A stretch of 64,000 bases of DNA from Tautonia plasticadhaerens (GTDB lineage Bacteria; Planctomycetota; Planctomycetia; Isosphaerales; Isosphaeraceae). Of the stretch, positions 17,539 through 25,549 are shown in pieces; within the stretch, counting starts at the first letter, position 1, and each line of letters opens with the position of its first letter. Below the pieces are notes generated by a model. It made no database searches. It saw nothing but the letters and a program-made list of their open reading frames with translations, and had not been told where the DNA came from. The stretch is taken from NCBI RefSeq assembly GCF_007752535.1, contig NZ_CP036426.1:7378001-7442000 (forward strand), read 5' to 3'. Made by a program: the position numbers and the translations under genes.

Positions 17539-18080
17539 CGGCGCTCCAGGTCGATCAGGAATTGCTTGCGCCAGAGACCGCCCCCGTAGCCGCAGAGGCG
17601 GCCCCCCGAGGCCACGACGCGGTGGCAGGGCACGACGATCGCCAGCCGGTTCCGGCCGTTCGCCGCGCCCACGGCCCGGACGGCCGCCGGCCGGCCGATC
17701 GCCCGGGCCTGCTCAGCGTAGGTCCGGGTCCGGCCGAAGGGGATGTCCCGGAGCGCCTGCCAGGCCATCACCTGGAACGGCGACCCGGCCAGCCGGAGGG
17801 GGACCGAGAACTCGGCCCTCGTCCCCTCGAAGTACTCGAACAGCTCCCCGGCGAGCCGGGCCAGCAGGGGGTGGTCCCCCTCCTCCGCCCGGCAGCCGAT
17901 CGCCTTCCGGGCGGCGTCGAGCTGGGGCCCGAGTCGATCCGGCTCGGCGAACTCCAGCAACGCGAGCCCCTCGTCGGTCGCCCCCGCGACCATCGGGCCG
18001 AGGGGGGTCTCGATTCGACGGGTGATCAGGGCCTCGGCCGTCCGGTTCGGGGCCGCTCCGGTGGCGGGGGGCATGTCCAT
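17493..18080 (-). CDS. ogt: methylated-DNA-protein cysteine methyltransferase
   Basis: A 195-residue O6-alkylguanine-DNA alkyltransferase of the Ogt type. It removes methyl groups from guanine O6 onto its own cysteine, once per protein molecule. The active site PCHRV places the acceptor Cys at 152. Upstream are the DNA-binding helix-turn-helix signatures GSPFQVMAWQAL and PFGRTRTYAEQARAIG, and the Asn hinge AVGAANGRN. It runs against leuD and their 3' ends overlap by 46 bases. No Ada-type regulatory domain is attached. Confidence 0.94.
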   Translation of the reverse strand: MDMPPATGAAPNRTAEALITRRIETPLGPMVAGATDEGLALLEFAEPDRLGPQLDAARKAIGCRAEEGDHPLLARLAGELFEYFEGTRAEFSVPLRLAGSPFQVMAWQALRDIPFGRTRTYAEQARAIGRPAAVRAVGAANGRNRLAIVVPCHRVVASGGRLCGYGGGLWRKQFLIDLERRHAPGDDAQAGLLFS

Positions 18081-18276
18081 GGCGCCTGGGGCTCTCCCGG
18101 GGGATCGAGAGGGGCGGTCCGGGACTCGACCCAGTCATCCCGCACGCGTCCATCCCGGCCATTATGTCCCACGAGGACGCCCGGAGACGACCCAGGCCTT
18201 CGAACTCCGGCCGGCCCGCCGTGTCCATCGGATCTCCGGCCGGGGACGCGACTGATTTCGACCGCCGACCCTCGCG

Positions 18277-19287
18277 ATGGAGACGGACATGAGGCGAAGT
18301 GAACTCGGCAGGGGTGGGTTCGAGGTCTCGGCGATCGGCCTGGGCTGCTGGGGGATGTCCGGCTCCTACGGCCCCGCCGACGAGGCCGAGTCGGTCGCCA
18401 CCCTGCACCACGCCCTCGACCGGGGGGTCACCCTCATCGACACCGCCGACTCCTACGGCGACGACGGCCACAACGAACGCCTCCTCGGTCGGGCCCTGGA
18501 CGGGCGACGCCACGAGGCGGTCCTGGCGACCAAGACCGGCTTCGTCCGCCGGACGGCGGCCGACGGCACGACGGCCGTCGAGGTCGACGGCCGCCCCGGG
18601 CGCATCCGATCGGCCTGCGAGGCGAGCCTGGCCCGCCTGCGGACGGAGGTGATCGACCTGTACTACCTCCACCGGGCCGACCCGGACGTGCCGATCGAGG
18701 AGTCGGTCGGGGCGATGGCCGAGCTGGTCGCCGCCGGCAAGGTCCGGGCCATCGGGCTGTCGGAGGTCTCCGAGGCCACGCTGCGGCGGGCGCACGCCGC
18801 CCACCCGATCGCCGCCCTCCAGTCGGAGTACTCGCCCTGGACGAGGGAGCCGGAGGCGGCGGTCATGCCGGCCTGCCGGGAGCTGGGGATCGCCTTCGTC
18901 CCCTTCAGCCCGCTGGGCCGGGGCTTCCTCACCGGCACGCTGACCGACCCGAGGCGCCTGGCCCGGGGCGACTGGCGGGCATCGAACGCCCGCTTCGCCG
19001 GGGGGAACCTCGCCCGCAACCTCGCCCTGCTGCGGCCCCTGGAGGAGGTCGCCCGGCCCCACGGGGCGAAGCCGGGCCAGGTCGCCCTGGCCTGGGTGCT
19101 CTCCCGTGGCGAGCGGGTCATCCCGATCCCCGGCATGAAGCGGCGGACTCACCTGGACGAGAACGCGGCGGCGGCGGACATCGGGCTGACGCCCGAGGAG
19201 ATCGCCCGGCTGGACGCCGCCTTCCCGCCCGGAGCCGCCGCGGGCGACCGCTACGACCCCGGGCAGGCCCGCTGGCTGGGCCGTTAG
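18277..19287 (+). CDS. aldo/keto reductase
   Basis: A 336-residue NADPH-dependent (beta/alpha)8 oxidoreductase of the aldo/keto reductase superfamily (AKR13-like). The catalytic tetrad is visible: Asp and Tyr in IDTADSYGDDGHNE, Lys in VLATKTGF and His in YYLHRADPDVPIEESV. The coenzyme motif near the C-terminus is IPIPGMKRRTHLDEN. Substrates cannot be told from sequence, though related enzymes reduce reactive carbonyls. METDMRR (18277) or the second Met four codons later may be the start. It stands just before the decayed MarR gene and the pirin/quinone reductase pair, a typical electrophile-response neighbourhood. Confidence 0.93.
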   Translation: METDMRRSELGRGGFEVSAIGLGCWGMSGSYGPADEAESVATLHHALDRGVTLIDTADSYGDDGHNERLLGRALDGRRHEAVLATKTGFVRRTAADGTTAVEVDGRPGRIRSACEASLARLRTEVIDLYYLHRADPDVPIEESVGAMAELVAAGKVRAIGLSEVSEATLRRAHAAHPIAALQSEYSPWTREPEAAVMPACRELGIAFVPFSPLGRGFLTGTLTDPRRLARGDWRASNARFAGGNLARNLALLRPLEEVARPHGAKPGQVALAWVLSRGERVIPIPGMKRRTHLDENAAAADIGLTPEEIARLDAAFPPGAAAGDRYDPGQARWLGR

Positions 19288-19321
19288 CCCTCGCCCCGGG
19301 GCTGGTGCCCCCCGCGAACCC

Positions 19322-19350
19322 TTGACTCGCATTTAGTTGTCGCGTAAATT
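19322..19350 (+). promoter_or_regulatory. strong sigma-70-like promoter with an overlapping inverted repeat
   Basis: TTGACT (19322-19327), exactly 17 bases, then TAAATT (19345-19350). Inside it, ATTTA (19331-19335) and TAAAT (19345-19349) form a 5-base inverted repeat covering the -10. That is the typical position for a MarR-family operator. It precedes the broken MarR gene. Confidence 0.6.
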
Positions 19351-19367
19351 AAATTCGTGACGACCAA

Positions 19368-19839
19368 GTGGCGGGCGGGGGATGGGCCATCCCGGTGGGT
19401 CGATGGCAGGAGGAGCCGGAGGGGACGCGGACCTTCGACTCGCCGGCGCGGGAGGCCACGCTGGGCATCGCCCGCACCGCCGACCGCTCCGGCATCCGCG
19501 TCTCCCGGCTGTCCCGGGAGCACGGTCCGACCCCCTCGCAGCACGACGTCCTGCGATCCTCCGGGGCGAGGACAAACCGCTGCCGATCCTGGAGGTCGCC
19601 GACCGCCTGGTCGCCGTGCCGGGCATCACCGGCCTGATCGACCGGCCGGAGGCCATGGGGCTGATCGCCCGGGAGCGCTCGGCCGAGGATCGACGGGCCG
19701 TCTTCGTGGCGAGCACGCCGAAGGGCCGGACCTGCTCGGCAGGCTGGGCGAGCCGGTCGGGGCGCCGCACGAGGGGTTGGTCGGCCACCGCTCGCAGGCC
19801 GAGCTGAACGAACCGATCCGGCTGCCGGAGAAGGCACGG
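19368..19839 (+). pseudogene. MarR-family transcriptional regulator, broken by two frameshifts
   Basis: Three consecutive reading frames together spell a MarR repressor. The first (19368 to about 19560) gives REATLGIARTADRSGIRVSR and HGPTPSQHDVLR. The second (to about 19728) gives LPILEVADRLVAVPGITGLI and the wing ERSAEDRRAVFVASTPKG. The third (to 19839) gives the dimerisation helix DLLGRLGEPVGA and AELNEPIRLPEKAR. The frame shifts in the same direction each time, as would two single-base deletions. A start GTG at 19357 or 19368 follows a good promoter with an operator-like repeat. MarR regulators next to pirin and quinone reductase genes usually repress them, so loss may make these genes constitutive. 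Confidence 0.72.
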
Positions 19840-19921
19840 CAATCGCTTTCCGAGCCCGACCGAGCTTATTTCGGTCTTGATTTCCATGTCATCTATTGGC
19901 GAGAAAACCAGGGGGGAATCG

Positions 19922-20620
19922 ATGATGACGATCCGCGGGGCGGGCGAGCGGGGCCACTTCGACCACGGCTGGCTCGACACCTACCACACCTTCTCGTTCG
20001 CCCGGTACGTCGACCGTCGCCACATGGGGTTCCGCGCCCTGCGGGTCATCAACGAGGACCGGGTGGCGCCGGGGCGGGGCTTCGGCACCCACCCGCACGG
20101 CGACATGGAGATCGTCACCTACGTCCTCTCCGGGGCGCTGGAGCACCGGGACAGCCTGGGCACCGGCAGCGTGATCCGCCCCGGCGAGCTGCAGCGGATG
20201 ACCGCCGGCACGGGCATCACGCACAGCGAGTTCAACCCCTCGGAGTCCGAGCCGGTCCACCTCTACCAGATCTGGCTGCTGCCGGAGCGGGAGGGGCTGG
20301 AGCCGTCCTACGAGCAGAAGGCGTTCCCCGAGGACGAGCGGCGCAACCGGCTGCGGCTGGTCGCCTCGCCCGACGGGACCGGGGGCTCACTGACGATCCG
20401 GCAGGACGCCCGGCTCTACCTCGCCACGCTGGACGGCGGCCGGGAGGTCTCGCACGAACTGGCACCGGGCCGCCACGCCTGGCTCCAGGTCTTGCGAGGC
20501 GGCGTCACCCTGAACGGATCGGCCCTCTCCGCCGGAGATGGGGCCGCCCTCGGCGACGAGTCGGCCCTGGCGATCCGGGCCGACGAACCGTCGGAGGTCT
20601 TGCTGTTCGACCTGGCGTGA
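19922..20620 (+). CDS. pirin family protein
   Basis: A 232-residue bicupin. The N-terminal cupin has the pirin signature: [14 protein letters not shown], then the metal ligands in [19 protein letters not shown] and [17 protein letters not shown]. The C-terminal domain is YhaK-like. Pirins bind Fe(II); some have quercetin dioxygenase activity and others act as redox-sensitive regulators. I chose the ATG at 19922 ([11 protein letters not shown]) because of the G-rich RBS just upstream; a longer reading exists. It is the first intact gene after the decayed MarR regulator, with the quinone reductase 88 bases behind. Confidence 0.92.
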   Translation: MMTIRGAGERGHFDHGWLDTYHTFSFARYVDRRHMGFRALRVINEDRVAPGRGFGTHPHGDMEIVTYVLSGALEHRDSLGTGSVIRPGELQRMTAGTGITHSEFNPSESEPVHLYQIWLLPEREGLEPSYEQKAFPEDERRNRLRLVASPDGTGGSLTIRQDARLYLATLDGGREVSHELAPGRHAWLQVLRGGVTLNGSALSAGDGAALGDESALAIRADEPSEVLLFDLA

Positions 20621-20708
20621 GGCTCTCTCAGGGAGCGGAGAGCCCGGGTCCGCCGTCATCGGTGACCGGCGGCCATCATCCCGAACCCCAGGCGCAGGAG
20701 CAATCGCC

Positions 20709-21326
20709 GTGAAGATCCAGGTGGTGTTCTACAGCATGCACGGCCACCTCTACCGCATGGCCGAGGCCGTCGCCGAGGGCGCCCGCCGGGTCGAGGGGGC
20801 GGACGTGGCCCTGTTTCAGGTGCCCGAGCTGGTGCCCGAGGAGGCGCTGGAGGAGAGCGGGGCGAAGGCCGCCCGGGCGGCCTTCGCCCACGTGCCGGTC
20901 ATGGAGCCGGGCCGGCTGGCCGAGGCCGACGCCATCCTCTTCGGCACGCCGACCCGCTTCGGCAACATGTGCGCCCAGATGCGCAACTTCCTCGACCGCA
21001 CGACGAGGCTCTGGCTCTCGGGCGCCCTGGTCGGCAAGGTGGGCAGCGTGTTCGCCTCCACGGCCAGCCAGCACGGCGGGCAGGAGACGACGATCACCAG
21101 CTTCCACACCACGCTGCTGCACCACGGCATGATCATCGTCGGCGTGCCGTACTCCGAGCAGCGGCTCGTGCAGATGGACGAGATCGGCGGCGGGACGCCC
21201 TACGGGGCGACCACGCTGGCCGGGGCCGACGGCAGTCGGCAGCCGAGCGCCATCGAGCTGGAGATCGCCCGCTTCCAGGGCCGACACGTCGCCGAGATCA
21301 CCCGACGGCTGGTGTCCGCTCACTGA
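20709..21326 (+). CDS. NAD(P)H:quinone oxidoreductase, WrbA/flavodoxin family
   Basis: A 205-residue flavoprotein of the WrbA type that reduces quinones by two electrons. The FMN phosphate loop is at the N-terminus ([20 protein letters not shown]). [16 protein letters not shown] and [14 protein letters not shown] are the family's FMN- and tetramer-contact segments. [16 protein letters not shown] closes the site. The GTG start at 20709 lies eight bases after GGAGCAA. Together with pirin it forms a redox/electrophile-stress pair. Confidence 0.94.
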   Translation: MKIQVVFYSMHGHLYRMAEAVAEGARRVEGADVALFQVPELVPEEALEESGAKAARAAFAHVPVMEPGRLAEADAILFGTPTRFGNMCAQMRNFLDRTTRLWLSGALVGKVGSVFASTASQHGGQETTITSFHTTLLHHGMIIVGVPYSEQRLVQMDEIGGGTPYGATTLAGADGSRQPSAIELEIARFQGRHVAEITRRLVSAH

Positions 21327-21884
21327 CCGGCTGCCCGGTAATTCTTCCTGCGCTTTCCGGGACTTGAAGGGTGCCTCTCGGCTGGTCCGATCCGGTTTCA
21401 AGGGCCTGAGCATCCGATGGATCGAGCCGATCCGGATCATCGACTCGCTGGTCTCCGGGTGCCACTCTTCGTCTCGGCCGTGCCGTCGGTCTCGCCCCAG
21501 CCGGGCGAACGTCCGCTCTTCTCGCGTCCCGGGCGTGGCCGTATTCCTGCCCGAAGGGCGATGGTAGAGAGATTGGAGGCGACGCCCCGGCGCCGGCCCG
21601 AAGCCGGTGTGGGCAGGTCGCGGGGAGTGGCCTGGCGCGATTGAGCCGCGAAGGGCCATCCCGGGCAAGGTCAGCGTTCGAGCGGCCATCCCCGGGTCGG
21701 CGGCGGGGGGTGGGTCCTCCCGGGTCGAGGATCCGGCCTCCGGGAGTGGGGATCGGGGTGCCCCGCCCCGCCGGGGCCGCCTTCGGGGCTCGTCCGGGTA
21801 CCCTCCGGTGGCGTACGATGAGGGCGTGCTCCCGACGTCCCGGCTCCGGGCCCCCCGGGGGCGACTCCACCCGAGGACGACGCA
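21327..21884. other. gene-free spacer before the GH5 gene
   Basis: About 560 bases with no reading frame that has both an RBS and a family match. The first ~240 bases are noticeably AT-richer than the rest and may hold remnants of older sequence. No hairpin terminator or clear promoter stood out. Confidence 0.4.
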
Positions 21885-22922
21885 ATGACGCCACCACGAT
21901 CGACGATCGCCCTGACCGTGTTCGCCACGCTCGCCGCGATGGCGGGCCCCTCCGCCTCCCCCGCCGCCGACGAGGCGGCCGTCGAGGCCAACGGTCGGCT
22001 CGGCCGGGGGATCAACCTCGGCAACGCCCTGGAGGCCCCCCGAGGCCAGAGCTGGGGCATGGAGATCCGGGACGACTACTTCGAGCAGATCAAGCGGGCC
22101 GGGTTCGACTCCGTCCGGATCCCGATACGGTGGTCGGACTACGCCTCGGACCGGCCCCCCTACGCCATCGACCCTGGGTTCTTCGAGCAGGTGGACGGGG
22201 CGATCGACTCGGCCCTCTCCCGGGGGCTGACCGCCGTGATCAACTTCCACCACATCGAGCCGATCTACGAGGACCCGGCCGCCTTCCGGGACGCCTTCCT
22301 CGCCCTCTGGGGGCAGGTGGCCGAACGTTATCGGGACCGGCCCGAGACGCTCGTGTTCGAGATCCTCAACGAGCCCCACGCGAACCTCGACGCGGCCTCC
22401 TGGAACGACCTGATCCCCGAGGCCCTGGGGGTGATCCGGGAGTCGAACCCGGACCGGGTCGTGATCGTCGGCCCGGCCGGGTGGAACAACTTCCGGGAGC
22501 TGGACACGCTGGAGCTGCCCGACGACGACCGCCTGATCGTCACCTTCCACTACTACGAGCCCTTCCCGTTCACCCACCAGGGGGCCGAGTGGAACGACCC
22601 GGTCCCGCCGGTCGGCGTCGAGTGGACCGGCTCGGACGAGGAGCAGGCCGAGGTGACCCGGGCCTTCGACCGGGTCTCCTCCTGGGCCGAGGAGCACGGC
22701 CGGCCGATCTACCTCGGCGAGTTCGGCGCCTACAACAAGGCCGACATGGAATCCCGGGCCCGATGGACCGCCTTAGTCGCCCGGGAGGCCGAACGTCGGG
22801 GGTTCTCCTGGGCCTACTGGGAGTTCGGCTCCGGCTTCGGCGCGTTTGACCGCGAGTCCGGCCGTTGGCGGCCGGAGCTGCTCCGGGCGCTGGTCCCGGA
22901 CTCCCCGACCCGGGGACGCTGA
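21885..22922 (+). CDS. secreted glycoside hydrolase family 5 (endoglucanase-like)
   Basis: A 345-residue secreted enzyme. Residues 1-28 are a signal peptide ending near ASPAADE. The (beta/alpha)8 barrel shows GH5 hallmarks: GRGINLGNALEAP, FDSVRIPIRWSDY, INFHHIEP, the acid/base Glu163 in FEILNEPH, HYYEPFPFTHQG, and the nucleophile Glu279 in YLGEFGAY. FSWAYWEFGSGFG carries the conserved Trp. It probably cleaves beta-1,4-glucans or related polysaccharides outside the cytoplasm. No carbohydrate-binding module is attached. Confidence 0.94.
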   Translation: MTPPRSTIALTVFATLAAMAGPSASPAADEAAVEANGRLGRGINLGNALEAPRGQSWGMEIRDDYFEQIKRAGFDSVRIPIRWSDYASDRPPYAIDPGFFEQVDGAIDSALSRGLTAVINFHHIEPIYEDPAAFRDAFLALWGQVAERYRDRPETLVFEILNEPHANLDAASWNDLIPEALGVIRESNPDRVVIVGPAGWNNFRELDTLELPDDDRLIVTFHYYEPFPFTHQGAEWNDPVPPVGVEWTGSDEEQAEVTRAFDRVSSWAEEHGRPIYLGEFGAYNKADMESRARWTALVAREAERRGFSWAYWEFGSGFGAFDRESGRWRPELLRALVPDSPTRGR

Positions 22923-22986
22923 TCGGGCCTCGACGACGGCCCCCACCCTGGCCATCGGCCGGGCGGGCGGGGGCCGGCCGACGCCG

Positions 22987-23346
22987 TCAGGTCGCGGAGC
23001 GGTCCATGGGGATACGGACCCAGCCGTCGGAGAGGAAGGACTCGGAGACCAGCGCGGCGTCGTGGTCGATCGGTTCCCAGTGGATCGCGAAGGTGGTGCT
23101 GCGTCCGAGCGCGACGCGAGCCGGGGGCGGCCCGGTCGTCGCGGCCGAGGCGGCGGCGAGCGCCTCGCCCAGGCCCACCTTGGCGTGGGTGATCGGGTCG
23201 GGGGCGTCGATGGCGCCGAACAGGGCGACCAGGCTGAGGAACTCGGGGGCCGAGACCTTGCGGGTCGTCTCGAGTCCCCTCGGGGCCATGGGACGATCGG
23301 CGCGACCCCCGAGGCGGAACCTTCTCAGGCAATCGTTCAACCACAT
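22987..23346 (-). CDS. hypothetical protein, 119 residues
   Basis: Starts MWLNDCLRRFRLGGRADRP behind a strong GGGAGG ribosome site, six bases before the ATG at 23346. The middle is moderately hydrophobic (FLSLVALFGAIDAPDP) and the C-terminus is SDGWVRIPMDRSAT. I recognise no domain. The RBS is the main reason to accept it. It converges with the GH5 gene (gap 64 bases). Confidence 0.5.
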   Translation of the reverse strand: MWLNDCLRRFRLGGRADRPMAPRGLETTRKVSAPEFLSLVALFGAIDAPDPITHAKVGLGEALAAASAATTGPPPARVALGRSTTFAIHWEPIDHDAALVSESFLSDGWVRIPMDRSAT

Positions 23347-23570
23347 TTTCGGTTTCCTCCCATCGCTGGATTCTCGAACCGACCCGCCCCGGACGCCGGG
23401 GCGGGTTGGGGCCGGTCGTTCGGCCCCGGGCCGGCGGGCGCGAGGGGCCGGGCCCGCGTCGGAATTCCGCGGGGAATCGGCCCGGGGCGCGGACGTCGAA
23501 CCGGGCCGGCTCGCGACCTCCCCGGGTTGGAGGCGGCGAGGCGGCCAATCGGTCGGTCGGCCGGCCGGTC

Positions 23571-23903
23571 TCAGCAGCGGAGGGAGGCGGAGCGGTCGGG
23601 GTAGCGTCGGCGGGCGAGTGGGGGCCGTCGGGACGGCGAGCGGTCGTCGGTCGGGCGCCCGGGGTGTCGGTCTGCCCGGGTGCCGACGGCCCCGTCGAGG
23701 CCGTCCTCGGATCCCTCACCCTCCGAAAAGGCGGCGAGGGCCTCGGGCCGGAGGGTGTCGGGGGCGATGCCGAGCCGACTCGTGGTCGGATGGCATGAGG
23801 CGGCCGGCTCGGCGGCGGCGACCGGCGCCGAGACCTGGGGACGGTCAACGGCCTGACCGGGGCCGCCGAGCCAGAGGGTGAGGAGGAGCGGGAGGAGCGG
23901 CAC
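23571..23903 (-). CDS. small predicted secreted protein
   Basis: About 110 residues if translation begins at the GTG at 23903, which follows GGGAG by nine bases. The N-terminus VPLLPLLLTLWLGGPGQAVD looks like a signal peptide; the mature part is charged and low in complexity. A very good promoter lies 65 bases upstream (23968-23996). No family is recognised. Promoter, RBS and signal peptide agree, but the coding bias is weak. Confidence 0.42.
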   Translation of the reverse strand: MPLLPLLLTLWLGGPGQAVDRPQVSAPVAAAEPAASCHPTTSRLGIAPDTLRPEALAAFSEGEGSEDGLDGAVGTRADRHPGRPTDDRSPSRRPPLARRRYPDRSASLRC

Positions 23904-23967
23904 GGCGCGATGCTCCCGATCGGTGCCGAGGGGCGGGGGACCCGGGGATGGATCCGGACTGTCGGGA

Positions 23968-23996
23968 ACTATAAGGGGCGTCGACCTTGAAATCAA
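23968..23996 (-). promoter_or_regulatory. sigma-70-like promoter (TTGATT-N17-TATAGT)
   Basis: Reading the minus strand, TTGATT (23991-23996) is followed after exactly 17 bases by TATAGT (23968-23973), five of six matches to TATAAT. It points toward the small secreted protein gene ending at 23571. It is one of the best promoter matches in the window. Confidence 0.55.
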
Positions 23997-24108
23997 GGCG
24001 ATCGGGAGGCCTCGAACGGTCGGCCGGGAGGGCCGGTGCCGGGTTCCCTCGGGCTCGATCGCGCGGGATTATTGGGGCGGTTCCCCCCCCCACTAGGAGC
24101 ACCGCGAC

Positions 24109-25419
24109 ATGACCGACCCGATCTCCCGACGGAACTTCCTCGCCTCCTCGGCCCTGGCCGCCGGCTCCCTGGCCGCCGGGGCGTCCGCCGCCGCCGGGAC
24201 GAGACCGCACCCGAGGCCGGGCCGCCCCGGGCCGAACGAGCAGATCGTGCTCGGCTTCATCGGCACCGGGGGGATGGGGCGTGGCCTGATCAACCGATTC
24301 AAGTCGTTCGACGACGTGAAGATCGGCGCCGTCTGCGACGTGTACGAGCCCCACGCGCTGGAGGCCGTCTCGGCCTCCGGGCAGAGCCCTGACGTCTACG
24401 GCGACTTCCGGCGGGTCCTGGACCGGGACGACCTGGACGCCGTGGTCGTGGCCACGCCGGACCACTGGCACGCGATCCCGACGATCATGGCCTGCCAGGC
24501 GGGGAAGGACGTCTACTGCGAGAAGCCGCTGGCCTGGTCGATCGGCGAGGGGGGCCGGGTGGCCAAGGCGTCGGAGAAGTACGGGCGGGTCACCCAGATG
24601 GGGAACCTGATCCACGCGACCGACAACTACCACCGGATCGCCGAGCTCGTGCAGTCGGGCGGCCTGGGCAAGGTCACCAAGGCACGGGTCTGGATGGCCC
24701 GCAGCGCCCAGGACGACATCGGCAGCCCCCCCAACGGCCAGCCCCCCTCGGGCTGCAACTACGACATGTGGCTCGGGCCCGCGCCGGAGCGGCCGTTCAA
24801 CCCGAACCGGTTCACCTTCAACTGGCGGTTCTTCTGGGACTACGGCGGCGGCTTCCTCTCCGACTTCGTCTGCCACCTGGTCGACCCGGTCCTCTGGGGG
24901 ATGAAGGCGACCGCCCCCGAGCTGGTCGTCGCCGGGGGCGGCCGCTACGTGCTGGACGACAACGGCGAGACGCCCGACACACTGGAAGTCATCTACAAGT
25001 TCCCCGAGAAGTGGGACCTCGTCTGGAGCCTCCAGTCCGACGCCCCCCACGGCTTCCACGGCCGGGGCGCCGGCGTCGAGTTCGTCGGCACCAAGGGGAC
25101 CCTGCACGGGCACTACGACGACTACACGATCATCCCCAACCCCGGCGAGGAGGTGGTCGAGCCCGAGCCGTTCCTGCCCCGGTCCCAGGGGCACCACCGG
25201 GAGTGGCTGGACAAGATCAAGACCCGGGAGCTGTGCTCCTGCAACTTCCGCTATGGCCACCAGCTCAGCGCCATCGGCCACATGGGGAACATCGCCTTCC
25301 GCACCGAAAAGGCCCTGAAGTGGGACGCCGAGGCCGAGCGGTTCACCAACGCCGAGGAGGCGAACGCCTACCTGTTCCGGGAGCAGTACCGCAAGCCCTG
25401 GGCCCTGCCCGAGGTCTGA
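24109..25419 (+). CDS. Gfo/Idh/MocA family oxidoreductase with Tat signal
   Basis: A 436-residue NAD(P)-dependent sugar or inositol dehydrogenase-like protein. The N-terminus SRRNFLASSALAAGSLAAG is a twin-arginine signal, so it acts in the periplasm. The Rossmann fold begins LGFIGTGGMGRGLINRF (about residue 47). The family motif is CEKPLAW, and DFVCHLVDPVLWG carries the usual catalytic Asp and His region. The C-terminal beta-sheet domain is complete. The ATG at 24109 follows AGGAG. Planctomycetes carry many such exported oxidoreductases, mostly of unknown substrate. Confidence 0.92.
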   Translation: MTDPISRRNFLASSALAAGSLAAGASAAAGTRPHPRPGRPGPNEQIVLGFIGTGGMGRGLINRFKSFDDVKIGAVCDVYEPHALEAVSASGQSPDVYGDFRRVLDRDDLDAVVVATPDHWHAIPTIMACQAGKDVYCEKPLAWSIGEGGRVAKASEKYGRVTQMGNLIHATDNYHRIAELVQSGGLGKVTKARVWMARSAQDDIGSPPNGQPPSGCNYDMWLGPAPERPFNPNRFTFNWRFFWDYGGGFLSDFVCHLVDPVLWGMKATAPELVVAGGGRYVLDDNGETPDTLEVIYKFPEKWDLVWSLQSDAPHGFHGRGAGVEFVGTKGTLHGHYDDYTIIPNPGEEVVEPEPFLPRSQGHHREWLDKIKTRELCSCNFRYGHQLSAIGHMGNIAFRTEKALKWDAEAERFTNAEEANAYLFREQYRKPWALPEV

Positions 25420-25549
25420 TCGCCGAGGCCGGGAGTCCCCGACCGGTCCCCACGAGGCGACCGGCCGGGGAGCCTCCCGGCATCCGGAAGGATCCCCTCG
25501 ACAGGCCCGGACTCGAAGGACTCGGGAGCTTGATCGGCCCTCGTGCGGA

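Noticed and set aside
21298-21897. Minus-strand frame of about 200 residues before the GH5 gene
   Set aside because: Composition is shadow-like, no RBS and no family. Kept as gene-free spacer.
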